From NCBI RefSeq assembly GCF_006088715.1, contig NZ_CP030771.1, positions 1,612,001 through 1,676,000 of the forward strand: a DNA stretch of 64,000 nt, written 5' to 3'. Of the stretch, positions 1 to 6,832 are shown in pieces. Made by a program: the position numbers and the translations under genes. Within the stretch, counting starts at the first letter, position 1; every line of letters starts with the position of its first letter. This stretch comes from Streptomyces sp. YIM 121038. Lineage in GTDB: Bacteria > Actinomycetota > Actinomycetes > Streptomycetales > Streptomycetaceae. Under the pieces are notes generated by a model, which saw only the letters and a program-made list of their open reading frames with translations, ran no database searches and had not been told where the DNA came from.

Positions 1-1255
1 GCCACTCGGCCGACGTCATGCGCACGTCCTCGCCCGGGGCGAGCTCTGCGGCGTGCTTGAGGACCGTTTGTGCCAGGAGGTCGCCCTCGATGACGTCGTC
101 ATTCAGGTCATCCAGGCTTGCCCGGTAGGCGGCCAGCGTCCCGAAGCCGGTGGCCGCGTCGAGCTGGGCGCACAGGTGGGCGAAGTCGGCCATCCGCAGG
201 TCGGTCGGCGTCTCGGCCTGGACCGCCCGCACCTGGACGGCCAGGTCCAGCAGGGAGCCGAGGACGACGGGCAGGATCTCGGCGTACTCCGCCCACAGCT
301 CCGCCTCGGTGCGCCGCACCTTGGGCCGCTCCAGACGCAGCGTGAGGAGGCGTTCAGCGAGGTCGGGGCGGATGACGCCGACGTCGATACCGGTCAGCAG
401 CATCGGTCGCCGGTAGCGGGAGCGCACCACGTCCCCGTCCGTGAACAGCGCGCGCTTGATCGACTCAGCGCCCGTGATGACGCAGCACATCAGGTCGGAC
501 AGGTCCGGGGGCAGGTGGGAGAGATTGTCGAGAGCGGTGATCCATCCGGCGGCGACGGCCGTGATCATGTTCTCTTCGTCTTTCGGCGCCCGGCGCAGGT
601 CGCCGGTCATGCCCTCGATGATCCGCACGAGCATCCGCCCGCCGGTCGACTTGCCCGCCCCCTGCGGGCCGGTCAGGAACGGTGCCGGGACCGGGGCAGA
701 CGGTTCCAGGCAGCCGATGAGCCAGGCGAGGGCCAGGGCCTCGGTCTTGGCGTCGGCGAAGTTGCACAGCCGAAGGAGCAGGTCCAGGCCCTTGCCGCCT
801 GTGTCCCTCGCCGGGAGGGGGAGTTCGCCGGTGAGCTGGGTGCGCCTCCAGCAGACCTCTTCGGGGTCGGGGGTGCGGATGTCCCATCCGGTGGGGTGGA
901 TGCGGACCGACTGCCCGTCGGTGCGGCCCAGGTCCAGCCAGGTGGCTCCGTCGAAGCCGGGCGCGACGCGGATGTGGGTGGGCTGTACCGGCTCGGTCAA
1001 GGCGAGTGCTTCGATCAAGTCCAACGCCTCCTTGAGGGCGGTTCCGTTGAAGACGCCGACCCCGTCGCGGAAGAGGCCGACCATGAGTTCCTGGCGGTGG
1101 CTCCCGCTGGTGCCCTGGGAGCGGATCGGGCGAGCGACGGGGTGGCCGGTGCGCTGGGCGTAGACGGTGCCGTCGACGGTGCGGAAGTACCGGAAGTGGC
1201 TCTGCACGTAGTCGCAGATGACCTTGCGTGCAGGGTCCTTCTCGTCGTCGGCCAT
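1..1255 (-). CDS. P-loop ATPase/helicase-like replication protein (partial)
   Basis: This reading frame has no stop before the left edge, so only the first 418 codons are seen. The start is the ATG at 1255, three bases after the primase-polymerase stop codon, so the two genes are translationally close. A Walker A motif (GPQGAGKST) lies at residues 196-204. A hydrophobic Walker B-like strand follows (WITALDN), then a conserved block with RSRYRRPMLLTGID. This layout is typical of the ATPase encoded beside a Prim-Pol gene in actinobacterial integrative elements and phages. The likely role is helicase or loader activity during element replication, working with the primase-polymerase just upstream. 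The exact family (DUF3631-like or primase-helicase) cannot be settled without the C-terminus. Confidence 0.75.
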   Translation of the reverse strand, partial: MADDEKDPARKVICDYVQSHFRYFRTVDGTVYAQRTGHPVARPIRSQGTSGSHRQELMVGLFRDGVGVFNGTALKEALDLIEALALTEPVQPTHIRVAPGFDGATWLDLGRTDGQSVRIHPTGWDIRTPDPEEVCWRRTQLTGELPLPARDTGGKGLDLLLRLCNFADAKTEALALAWLIGCLEPSAPVPAPFLTGPQGAGKSTGGRMLVRIIEGMTGDLRRAPKDEENMITAVAAGWITALDNLSHLPPDLSDLMCCVITGAESIKRALFTDGDVVRSRYRRPMLLTGIDVGVIRPDLAERLLTLRLERPKVRRTEAELWAEYAEILPVVLGSLLDLAVQVRAVQAETPTDLRMADFAHLCAQLDAATGFGTLAAYRASLDDLNDDVIEGDLLAQTVLKHAAELAPGEDVRMTSAEW

Positions 1256-1257
1256 GG

Positions 1258-2097
1258 TCACAGCCCCAGCCGGGCGCGGGCGTTGGCCCACGCATCCGTG
1301 CAGTGCCGGGCGGTCTCGCCCTTGGCCTGCGCGGCGGCGAACAGCCGCACCACGTCGGTGTCGGTGAGGCAGCCGCACCGGCCGTGCGTGGACAGCACGG
1401 CCAGGAAGGTGCGGTAGACGGTGGCGTGCACGGCGCTGCGGGCGTCGGTGATGCGCTGCTCGGCCATGGCGATGCCGCGCTCCAGGTAGGCGGGCGTGCG
1501 GTGGGGGCATGCTCCGCCCCCGGCGGGTGCGGGCACGCTGAGGGAGCTCGGCGTGGGCCGGGCCGTGGCGGGCTTCTTCACGGCCAGCGCGCGCACGATG
1601 TCCGGCAGCGCCGCGGGGGTGCCGGTGCCGGGGCCGAGCCAGCGGGCGTAGGCCATGCGGGACTTGATGTCGATGCCGGGGCGTACTCCGTGTGAGGAGG
1701 GCATGGTGCCCGCGTAGAGCCAGTGCTGGCCGCGTGTGGTGGGCAGGGTGCGGGTGGGGGGCAGGTGGGCTTGGGCCCAGGCGATGGCGTCGGCGTGGTC
1801 GAGGTCGACGACGGTGAGGCGGGCACCGGCGGGGTGGTAGGCGATGGCGGTGGCTTGCCGCCATGCGGCCGTCCAGGCCGGGGAGGTGAGCGTGCCCGGG
1901 TCGGTGGTCGCGGCAGCCCAGGCGTGGCACGGGCGCGGGCACCTGCACGGCCCGGCCTGTTTCATGTTGGGTCGGCCGCCGCAGGCGTTCTTGGCGCAGG
2001 CGCAGCAGTTGCCGAAGGGGGCTTTGCCCACGCGCAGCGGCAGCACCGGCACGCCTTTGGCCGCGAGCTGGAGCGCGGTGCGCAGGTGCTCACTCAT
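1258..2097 (-). CDS. Bifunctional DNA primase/polymerase (Prim-Pol, AEP fold)
   Basis: A 279-residue protein. The N-terminus (AAKGVPVLPLRVGKAPF) and a cysteine-rich stretch (residues about 28-55) are typical of Prim-Pol proteins of actinomycete elements. VVDLDHADAIAW supplies the acidic D-x-D pair of archaeo-eukaryotic primases. GIDIKSRMAYARWLGPG matches the later catalytic segment. The ATG at 2097 was chosen because it overlaps the methyltransferase stop (ATGA), giving translational coupling; longer upstream readings are an antisense-like, low-complexity sequence. A Prim-Pol plus ATPase is one of the known AICE replication types, so this is the probable replication initiator of the element. 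It would prime and copy excised element DNA. Family assignment is firm; polymerase activity is inferred. Confidence 0.85.
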   Translation of the reverse strand: MSEHLRTALQLAAKGVPVLPLRVGKAPFGNCCACAKNACGGRPNMKQAGPCRCPRPCHAWAAATTDPGTLTSPAWTAAWRQATAIAYHPAGARLTVVDLDHADAIAWAQAHLPPTRTLPTTRGQHWLYAGTMPSSHGVRPGIDIKSRMAYARWLGPGTGTPAALPDIVRALAVKKPATARPTPSSLSVPAPAGGGACPHRTPAYLERGIAMAEQRITDARSAVHATVYRTFLAVLSTHGRCGCLTDTDVVRLFAAAQAKGETARHCTDAWANARARLGL

Positions 2098-3170
2098 GCC
2101 GCCACCTCCAGCGCGGGCGCGGCGGTGGCGCCGAGGAGCAGGCCGTAGGCGTGGTGGGCCTGTTGGGGCACGACGCCGTTGCCGATGATGCGGAGCTGTT
2201 CCTTGCGGGGGATGCCGGGCACGGCGGTGACCCAGCCGGCCGGGAGGCCCATCATCCATTCGGCGAACGCCGGGGAGAGTCGCCGGTTGCCGCGGGCGCC
2301 GGGCTCGGTCGGGCAGGGTGCCGCCCGGCCGGTGAGGTGTTCCCAGCGGCGGATGGCGGGCCCGTAGTCGGTGCCGTCGGTGGCCACCCAGCGCTCATCG
2401 AGACGCACGGCCTGGCCGGGCAGGTAGTAGCGGCCCGAGGTGTCGCGCTGGTTGGGGCCGCCGTGGGGTCCGTCGGAGGCCTTGGGGGTGGGCAGCAGCC
2501 TCAGCCGGCGGGCGGGGGCGGCAGCAGGAAGACCACCTCGTCCTCCAGCGTCGGCCCGTGCCCGCCCGCCTTCCGCTTCGCCGGCGGCTGCGGGCCGCCA
2601 TTGGCCCCAAGCTGCGCCGTGGGGGTCTTCAGCAGCCGGATAGGCGAGGGCGAACCAGCGGTCGCGCTCGTGCGGGGCGCCGGTTTCGGGGTCACCAGCT
2701 CGTAGACATGTCCAGCGCGCGTCATACCCGAGCGCGGCCAGGTCCTGGGCGACGACGTCCAGCCCCCGCGAGCGGAGCGCCGCCACGTTTTCCAGGAAGA
2801 CGAGGCGCGGTCGAAGGTAGCCCACAGCCTGAGCGACGTTTTTCCAGACGCGCGACCACTGGCCATTGATTCCATCCCTTCGTCCAGCGTTGCTGATGTT
2901 GCGGCAGGGGAAACCGGCGCTGATCACGTCCGGGGCGTACTGGTCGCGGACTTGGTGCCAGTCCATGGCGGTGATGTCCCCGAGGTTGGGCACCGCGGGG
3001 TGGTGCGCGGCGAACACGGCCGCGGCGTGCGGGTCGTTCTCGGCGTAGGCGGCCACCCGGCCGCCGATCCCGGCACGGATCGCCGTCTCCAGTCCGCCAT
3101 AGCCGGCGCACAGGGCGACGATCCTTGGCGGTGCCCCGGAGGTGTGCCGGATGTCAGTGGGGTGGTTCAT
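2094..3170 (-). CDS. DNA (cytosine-5) methyltransferase, internally frame-shifted
   Basis: The ATG at 3170 is preceded by an AAGGAGG-type site. Motifs in order: SAM-binding ALCAGYGGLE (19-28), catalytic GFPC (Pro88-Cys89), LENVAAL (E127, N128), GAPHERDRWF (164-173), and C-terminal IIGNGVVP. It would methylate cytosine and protect against the HNH nuclease encoded divergently. Between about 2645 and 2515 the annotated frame carries low-GC3, low-complexity sequence. The next frame instead encodes the family-typical RLLKTPTAQLGANGG and KRKAGGHGPTLEDEV with almost pure G/C third positions. The gene therefore seems to hold two compensating frameshifts that replace about 43 residues while keeping the reading frame open. 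Activity is uncertain. Confidence 0.85.
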   Translation of the reverse strand: MNHPTDIRHTSGAPPRIVALCAGYGGLETAIRAGIGGRVAAYAENDPHAAAVFAAHHPAVPNLGDITAMDWHQVRDQYAPDVISAGFPCRNISNAGRRDGINGQWSRVWKNVAQAVGYLRPRLVFLENVAALRSRGLDVVAQDLAALGYDARWTCLRAGDPETGAPHERDRWFALAYPAAEDPHGAAWGQWRPAAAGEAEGGRARADAGGRGGLPAAAPARRLRLLPTPKASDGPHGGPNQRDTSGRYYLPGQAVRLDERWVATDGTDYGPAIRRWEHLTGRAAPCPTEPGARGNRRLSPAFAEWMMGLPAGWVTAVPGIPRKEQLRIIGNGVVPQQAHHAYGLLLGATAAPALEVAA

Positions 3171-3269
3171 GCTGGGGTCCTCCTTGCTGATGAGTGGTGG
3201 GGAGCCGGGCCGGTCGCGGGCTTTGGCGAGAGCGCGACCGGCCCGGAGCTGGGGAGGGAAGGGGAGCGT

Positions 3270-4241
3270 GTGGCAACGGCGTGGCTGGTCCTGGCGGCGG
3301 GCGACAATCGCAAGCACGGGGGGAATGGCGGCTATGACGATCTGCCGTCGGAGCACTACAGCTGGGACAGCTCGGTGCCGCATCACGCGTCCCTGGCCGC
3401 CGGGGACGTGATCGCTGTATGGGACAAGACGGCCCTGCTGGGCATCTCCGTCATCGAGGCGATCGAGACCGGCCAGGCCGTGAAGGAGGTCTACCGCTGC
3501 CCCGGGTGCGGCAAGGCGGACTTCCAGCCGCGCAAGACGAAGCGGCCCGTATACGTCTGCCTGAAGTGCCCGGCGAGATTCGACGTCCCCACGGCCGGGA
3601 CCAAGACCGTGACGACCTACCGCTCGCGCCACGGTGCGGCCTGGGTCGACATGCCCGGGGTGCTGAGCGGCGCCGAACTGCGGGCTCTGTGTGACAACCC
3701 CCGCACGCAGCACAGCTTGCGCTCGATGCGGTGGGAAGGGCTGCGGTCCGCGATCGAGGAGACCGGCGCGGCCACGAGCGTGGATATCGCCGACAGCGCG
3801 CAACGGGCGATCGCGGGCGGGCACCGGCAGGCCACCGTGCGCGCCCGGCTGGGCCAGGCCGCCTTCCGCCGCCAGCTCTTGCAGGCCCACGGGCAGACCT
3901 GCGCCATCACCGGGCCCGCCCCGGCGGCGGTGCTGGAGGCCGCCCACCTGTATAGCTACGCGGTCAGCGGCGAGCACCACAGCGACGGCGGGCTGCTGCT
4001 GCGCCGCGATGTCCACCGACTGTTCGACCTGGGCCTCCTGGTGGTCGACCCGGCCTCGCTGACGGTGGATGTCGCAGCCCCGCTGCTGCCCTACCCCGCG
4101 TACGCGGCCCTGCACGGCGCGCCGCTGGCCGTCCCGGTCACCACACGCCACCGGGCATGGCTGCGGGCTCACCGGGACCTCCACCGCCACGGCCGGCCCG
4201 CCACGGCACCTGCCTCCCGGGGCGAGCTGGACCAGGTGTAG
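3270..4241 (+). CDS. HNH endonuclease with zinc-ribbon insert (candidate restriction enzyme)
   Basis: A 323-residue protein from a GTG at 3270, preceded by GGGAAGGGGAG. Residues 1-65 (TAWLVLAAGDN, then WDKTALLGISVIEAI) resemble a PUA/EVE-like sensing domain. C77/C80 and C97/C100 form a zinc ribbon. The C-terminal nuclease core starts at CAITG (C211), with H226 in LEAAHLY and DVHRLFDLG at 247-255, the HNH_2 type seen in McrA-like and restriction nucleases. It is transcribed away from the C5 methyltransferase with a 99-bp shared promoter region, the layout of a restriction-modification pair. The next gene is also an HNH protein. A nuclease for modified or unmodified foreign DNA is inferred; the recognition site is unknown. 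Confidence 0.8.
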   Translation: MATAWLVLAAGDNRKHGGNGGYDDLPSEHYSWDSSVPHHASLAAGDVIAVWDKTALLGISVIEAIETGQAVKEVYRCPGCGKADFQPRKTKRPVYVCLKCPARFDVPTAGTKTVTTYRSRHGAAWVDMPGVLSGAELRALCDNPRTQHSLRSMRWEGLRSAIEETGAATSVDIADSAQRAIAGGHRQATVRARLGQAAFRRQLLQAHGQTCAITGPAPAAVLEAAHLYSYAVSGEHHSDGGLLLRRDVHRLFDLGLLVVDPASLTVDVAAPLLPYPAYAALHGAPLAVPVTTRHRAWLRAHRDLHRHGRPATAPASRGELDQV

Positions 4242-4250
4242 GAGAGCCGG

Positions 4251-4892
4251 ATGCCCTCACACCTCGCGCGGCGCGGGAAACATGAATCAGAGCGGCGCAG
4301 GCGGCGCTACTTTCCCCTGTGGGAAGAACTCACCGTGGTGACCGCCCACGACGGGCGGTGCGTGTACTGCCTGGCTCCCTCTGAGGTCAAAGACCACGTC
4401 ATCCCCTACAAGCGCGGCGGAGACGACGACCCGCGCAACCTCGCTCCGGCGTGCGTGGCCTGCAACCTCGCCAAAGGCGACCGCACACCGCTGGAGTTCG
4501 CCGCGCTCAGCCTCAACCCCGGCGTCTGGGGCCCGGGCGGACACCCGGGACGAGGACGATTACGAGACGAGATGGACGAGCTGCGCCGACGCTATGAAGT
4601 ATGGGTGGAGCGCATCGAGTGCACACAGCTCGAAATCCTCAACCCGCGCCGCAGGAGCTGGTTCCAGTACGACCTGGGCAGCACCTATTTCAACACCAAG
4701 ACGCCGCCAACGATCCGGGTGAGGGCGGCCATCTACCGCGCCTTCTACCCCCGGCACATCGCGCAGGCCGCGGCGACGGACTGGACCACGGACCACTTCA
4801 CCTTCCGCGCCTTTCAGCACCGCCGCTGGGGTGTGGAATCCGAGGACCCCAACGACTGGAAGCTGGCCTGGCCCGACCCGCAGTCGGGCTAG
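4251..4892 (+). CDS. HNH endonuclease, CxxC zinc type
   Basis: A 213-residue protein. Its Shine-Dalgarno (AGGAG) overlaps the stop of the preceding HNH gene, so the two form an operon. The N-terminal half has the classical zinc-stabilised HNH fold: CVYC (C37, C40), DHVIPYKRGG with D48/H49, PRNLAPACVACN with N63, C68 and C71. The C-terminal half (residues 100-213) is rich in aromatic and charged residues and is not recognised; it could bind DNA. Pairing two different HNH nucleases next to a C5 methyltransferase suggests a defence cassette, with this protein as second nuclease or nickase (Vsr-like repair is possible but no Vsr motif is seen). Confidence 0.82.
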   Translation: MPSHLARRGKHESERRRRRYFPLWEELTVVTAHDGRCVYCLAPSEVKDHVIPYKRGGDDDPRNLAPACVACNLAKGDRTPLEFAALSLNPGVWGPGGHPGRGRLRDEMDELRRRYEVWVERIECTQLEILNPRRRSWFQYDLGSTYFNTKTPPTIRVRAAIYRAFYPRHIAQAAATDWTTDHFTFRAFQHRRWGVESEDPNDWKLAWPDPQSG

Positions 4893-4996
4893 AACGGCAG
4901 TTCGTCACCGGAGCCAGAGTCCGGCCGCGCGGCGGCGGATCCCAGCGCGGACGTACCAGACGCGCTCCACGGATCGTCACCGCTCGCGGAAACGTC

Positions 4997-5191
4997 TCAG
5001 GCAGGACCTTTGGCGTTGATGGTGACGGTGGTGAAGCGAACGCTGGCGTCGATCTCGACGACCTCCAGGACGAGCATCGAACGCTTCTCGCCCTGCTTGT
5101 TCCTCCAGTCGTGCTGCCCGATCCGCCCGTGCGCGGCGAGGCGCAGGGCGGTGCTGAGGTGGTCTCGCCGGTCCGGGGCGGGAGGGGTCAT
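4997..5191 (-). CDS. Small hypothetical protein of the transfer operon
   Basis: A 64-residue protein with a good site (AGGAGAG) upstream of the ATG at 5191. The C-terminal half (LVLEVVEIDASVRFTTVTIN) looks like a compact beta-strand segment. No known motif was recognised. It is the last small gene on the minus strand before the divergent HNH pair and probably belongs to the same transcript as the genes at 5.3-12.4 kb. Small proteins of this kind are common in Streptomyces conjugative elements. Function unknown. Confidence 0.6.
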   Translation of the reverse strand: MTPPAPDRRDHLSTALRLAAHGRIGQHDWRNKQGEKRSMLVLEVVEIDASVRFTTVTINAKGPA

Positions 5192-5278
5192 GCTGGTTCT
5201 CTCCTGCTCTCATGGAGGGACGGGAGAAACCCGGGCCGGGCGCGGCTTGTGGAGAGACGGCGCCCGCCCCGGGCGGAG

Positions 5279-5698
5279 CTAGCAGGCGTTCGGCTGGTCG
5301 TCCTCGGGCCGCTTCAGGTCGGCGGTGAAGTAGAGACGGGTGCGCATGCCGTCGCGGGTGGGGTAGGTGCGGGCGGTGCCAGTGCGGAAGGCCTCGGCCA
5401 GCGCGCGGGTGATGGCGTCGGCGTCGCGGTCGTCGCAGATGATCCGGATGTCGAACGTCACGGGCTCTCCTCGATGGCGGGGACGGGGATCAGGGGCCAG
5501 AGGGATCTCGATGCCGGGGTCCAGCAGCCACGCGGTGGTCTCCGGCGCGGTGTCGCCGCCGACCGCGACGACTGCCGCGGCCACGATCCGGGCAGATTCC
5601 GGGTCGAGGCCGGTCGTCTCCACATCGAACGCCAGCATCGGGCCGCCCGGCCAGGCGCCGGAAGCCACCGCGTCGTTGTGCCGCTCAGCGTCCGTCAC
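5279..5698 (-). CDS. Truncated DnaQ-like 3'-5' exonuclease fused in frame to a small protein
   Basis: The reading frame from a GTG at 5698 (overlapping the previous gene by 14 bp) begins with a clear exonuclease motif I, MLAFDVETTGLDPESARIVAAAVV, shown here in part (MLAFDVETTGLDPESARIV). It continues to LLDPGIEIP, where DnaQ-like enzymes normally proceed to the HGI motif. Here the sequence breaks off into LAPDPRPRHRGEP, and the catalytic ExoII and ExoIII segments are absent. The remaining 60 residues start at an internal GTG (5461) with its own GAGGAGAG site (TFDIRIICDDRDADAITRAL). They look like an independent small gene. The likely history is a deletion that joined a decayed exonuclease to its neighbour. 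The 60-residue product may be the only functional one. Confidence 0.6.
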   Translation of the reverse strand: MTDAERHNDAVASGAWPGGPMLAFDVETTGLDPESARIVAAAVVAVGGDTAPETTAWLLDPGIEIPLAPDPRPRHRGEPVTFDIRIICDDRDADAITRALAEAFRTGTARTYPTRDGMRTRLYFTADLKRPEDDQPNAC

Positions 5699-6086
5699 GG
5701 CTGGCCCCCTGCGTGACGATGGGCAGGGGGTACCAGGTGGCGAGCTGGTACATCTCCAGAACCTCGATGAGGAATTCGTCGCTCTGGCCGGTGGGGTCGT
5801 CGGGGTCGGTGACGATGACGCGGGGCGGGCTGGTGAGGCGGGCGTGGACGCACAGGCGGTGGGCGGGGGCGTCGTCAGGGTCGACATCGGAGCGCAGGGT
5901 CCAGGTCTGGCGCTCGGCGGCCAGCACCAGCGGGTCCCCGCGCAGCGCGCCGCAGTAGACGAGCCGTAACGCGACTGCCTCGGGCAGACAGTCGAGCTGG
6001 GTCAGTTCCCAGGCGCGGGCGTGCAGGAACGCGCGGGCCTGGTCGGGACCCACGATGAGGTCTAGTGGGGTGGTGGGGGCGGTCAT
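5685..6086 (-). CDS. Hypothetical protein of the transfer operon (133 aa)
   Basis: The ATG at 6086 overlaps the stop of the upstream gene as ATGA, showing operon organisation. The protein is soluble, acidic overall, and has no recognised domain; TPLDLIVGPDQARAFLHA and PPRVIVTDPDDPTGQSDEFL are its most regular stretches. The C-terminus overlaps the start of the exonuclease remnant. Third-position GC is high along its whole length, supporting real coding. Its position among transfer genes suggests an accessory role for the element, but no function can be assigned. Confidence 0.65.
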   Translation of the reverse strand: MTAPTTPLDLIVGPDQARAFLHARAWELTQLDCLPEAVALRLVYCGALRGDPLVLAAERQTWTLRSDVDPDDAPAHRLCVHARLTSPPRVIVTDPDDPTGQSDEFLIEVLEMYQLATWYPLPIVTQGASRDGR

Positions 6087-6286
6087 CGGGTGCCTTCCTT
6101 GGGGGTGGTGGTGCGCAGGACGACGAAGGTGTCGTGCAGGGCGTCGTAGTGGACGTGCACGGGCTGATCGGTGCGGGTGCGTTCCTCGGACGCGGCGTGG
6201 GCGGCCTTCAGCGAGGCGCGCACGTCACCGGCGGGGAAGCGTTGGAGCGGAATGGGGTGGTGGCCGGTGCAGGTGGTGCAGGGCAT
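6083..6286 (-). CDS. Small hypothetical protein with CxxC motif (67 aa)
   Basis: Starts at the ATG at 6286 behind a strong GGAGGAG site. The N-terminus MPCTTCTGHHPIPL holds a CxxC and a His-His pair that could bind a metal. The C-terminal part (VHVHYDALHDTFVVLRTT) alternates like beta strands. The stop codon overlaps the start of the next gene (ATGA). The longer upstream reading in this frame is Arg/Pro-rich and is not credible. Typical of small accessory proteins in Streptomyces plasmids; role unknown. Confidence 0.6.
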   Translation of the reverse strand: MPCTTCTGHHPIPLQRFPAGDVRASLKAAHAASEERTRTDQPVHVHYDALHDTFVVLRTTTPKEGTR

Positions 6287-6303
6287 GTCTCCTCCCGGCA
6301 AGG

Positions 6304-6612
6304 TCACTTGGGCGCGCGGAAGAGCCGGAGGGTGATGCCGCCGACGCCGATCGGGCCTGCGGCGCCGCCGATGGCGATGGCGGTGTGGGCAGCGAAGTCG
6401 AGCAGGGCCAGGAACGCGGCCACGACGCCGAACAGGCCGAGGGCGCCCGCCCCGGCGACCGTGAGGGGCAGCAGGTAGCTGCGAGCCGGGCGTGCGGCAG
6501 GGTGGGTTGTGATGGTGTGGATGATGATGGGTTGGCCGGTGGCTTGTGCGCGCCGGTAGTCGTCGGCGGGGATGTGCGGGGCCAGGTGTCCGGGCGGGCC
6601 GGTGTGGTGCAT
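6304..6612 (-). CDS. Small membrane protein, plasmid spread type
   Basis: A 102-residue protein from an ATG at 6612 (GGAAGGGAG upstream). The N-terminal half is hydrophilic (HIPADDYRRAQATGQP). Two hydrophobic segments follow, around LLPLTVAGAGALGLFGVVAA and LLDFAAHTAIAIGG. Such small membrane proteins sit next to traB in many Streptomyces elements and help intramycelial plasmid spreading (Spd proteins). It lies directly downstream of traB across the octamer repeat cluster at 6745-6832. Assignment to the Spd group rests on context and topology, not on a recognised motif. Confidence 0.65.
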   Translation of the reverse strand: MHHTGPPGHLAPHIPADDYRRAQATGQPIIIHTITTHPAARPARSYLLPLTVAGAGALGLFGVVAAFLALLDFAAHTAIAIGGAAGPIGVGGITLRLFRAPK

Positions 6613-6744
6613 GCGTGGTGCTCCCTTCCGCGTGCCGGAACGGGGCGCGAGCACGCGCGTGTATGCGTGCCCGAGCCGCGCGTGCGTGTGGAGGCCGACC
6701 CGGAATGCCTCCAGGCCAGGTGCTGTGACAGGCAGGTGTGATGC

Positions 6745-6832
6745 GGTGTGACGGCCGCCGTGATGGGCCCGTCACACCCGTGTCTGCCTAGGGGTTTGGG
6801 TGTGACGGGCCCGTCACATGTGACGGCGTCAC
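6745..6832. promoter_or_regulatory. Cluster of TGTGACGG octamers (candidate TraB recognition/clt site)
   Basis: The octamer TGTGACGG occurs five times in about 80 bp: forward at 6747, 6801 and 6819, inverted at 6769-6776 and 6811-6818. Two copies form a perfect 18-bp palindrome, TGTGACGGGCCCGTCACA, at 6801-6818. Streptomyces TraB proteins bind clustered 8-bp repeats (TRS) in the clt locus near traB, and their sequence varies with the TraB wing-helix. The position at the 3' end of traB fits this role. A terminator or a repressor site is the main alternative. Confidence 0.5.

Noticed and set aside
53-1417. Long plus-strand open frame (454 codons) opposite the replication ATPase
   Set aside because: It is antisense to the real ATPase and Prim-Pol reading frames, has Gly/Val/Ala-rich composition and no motif. 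High-GC DNA keeps antisense frames open.
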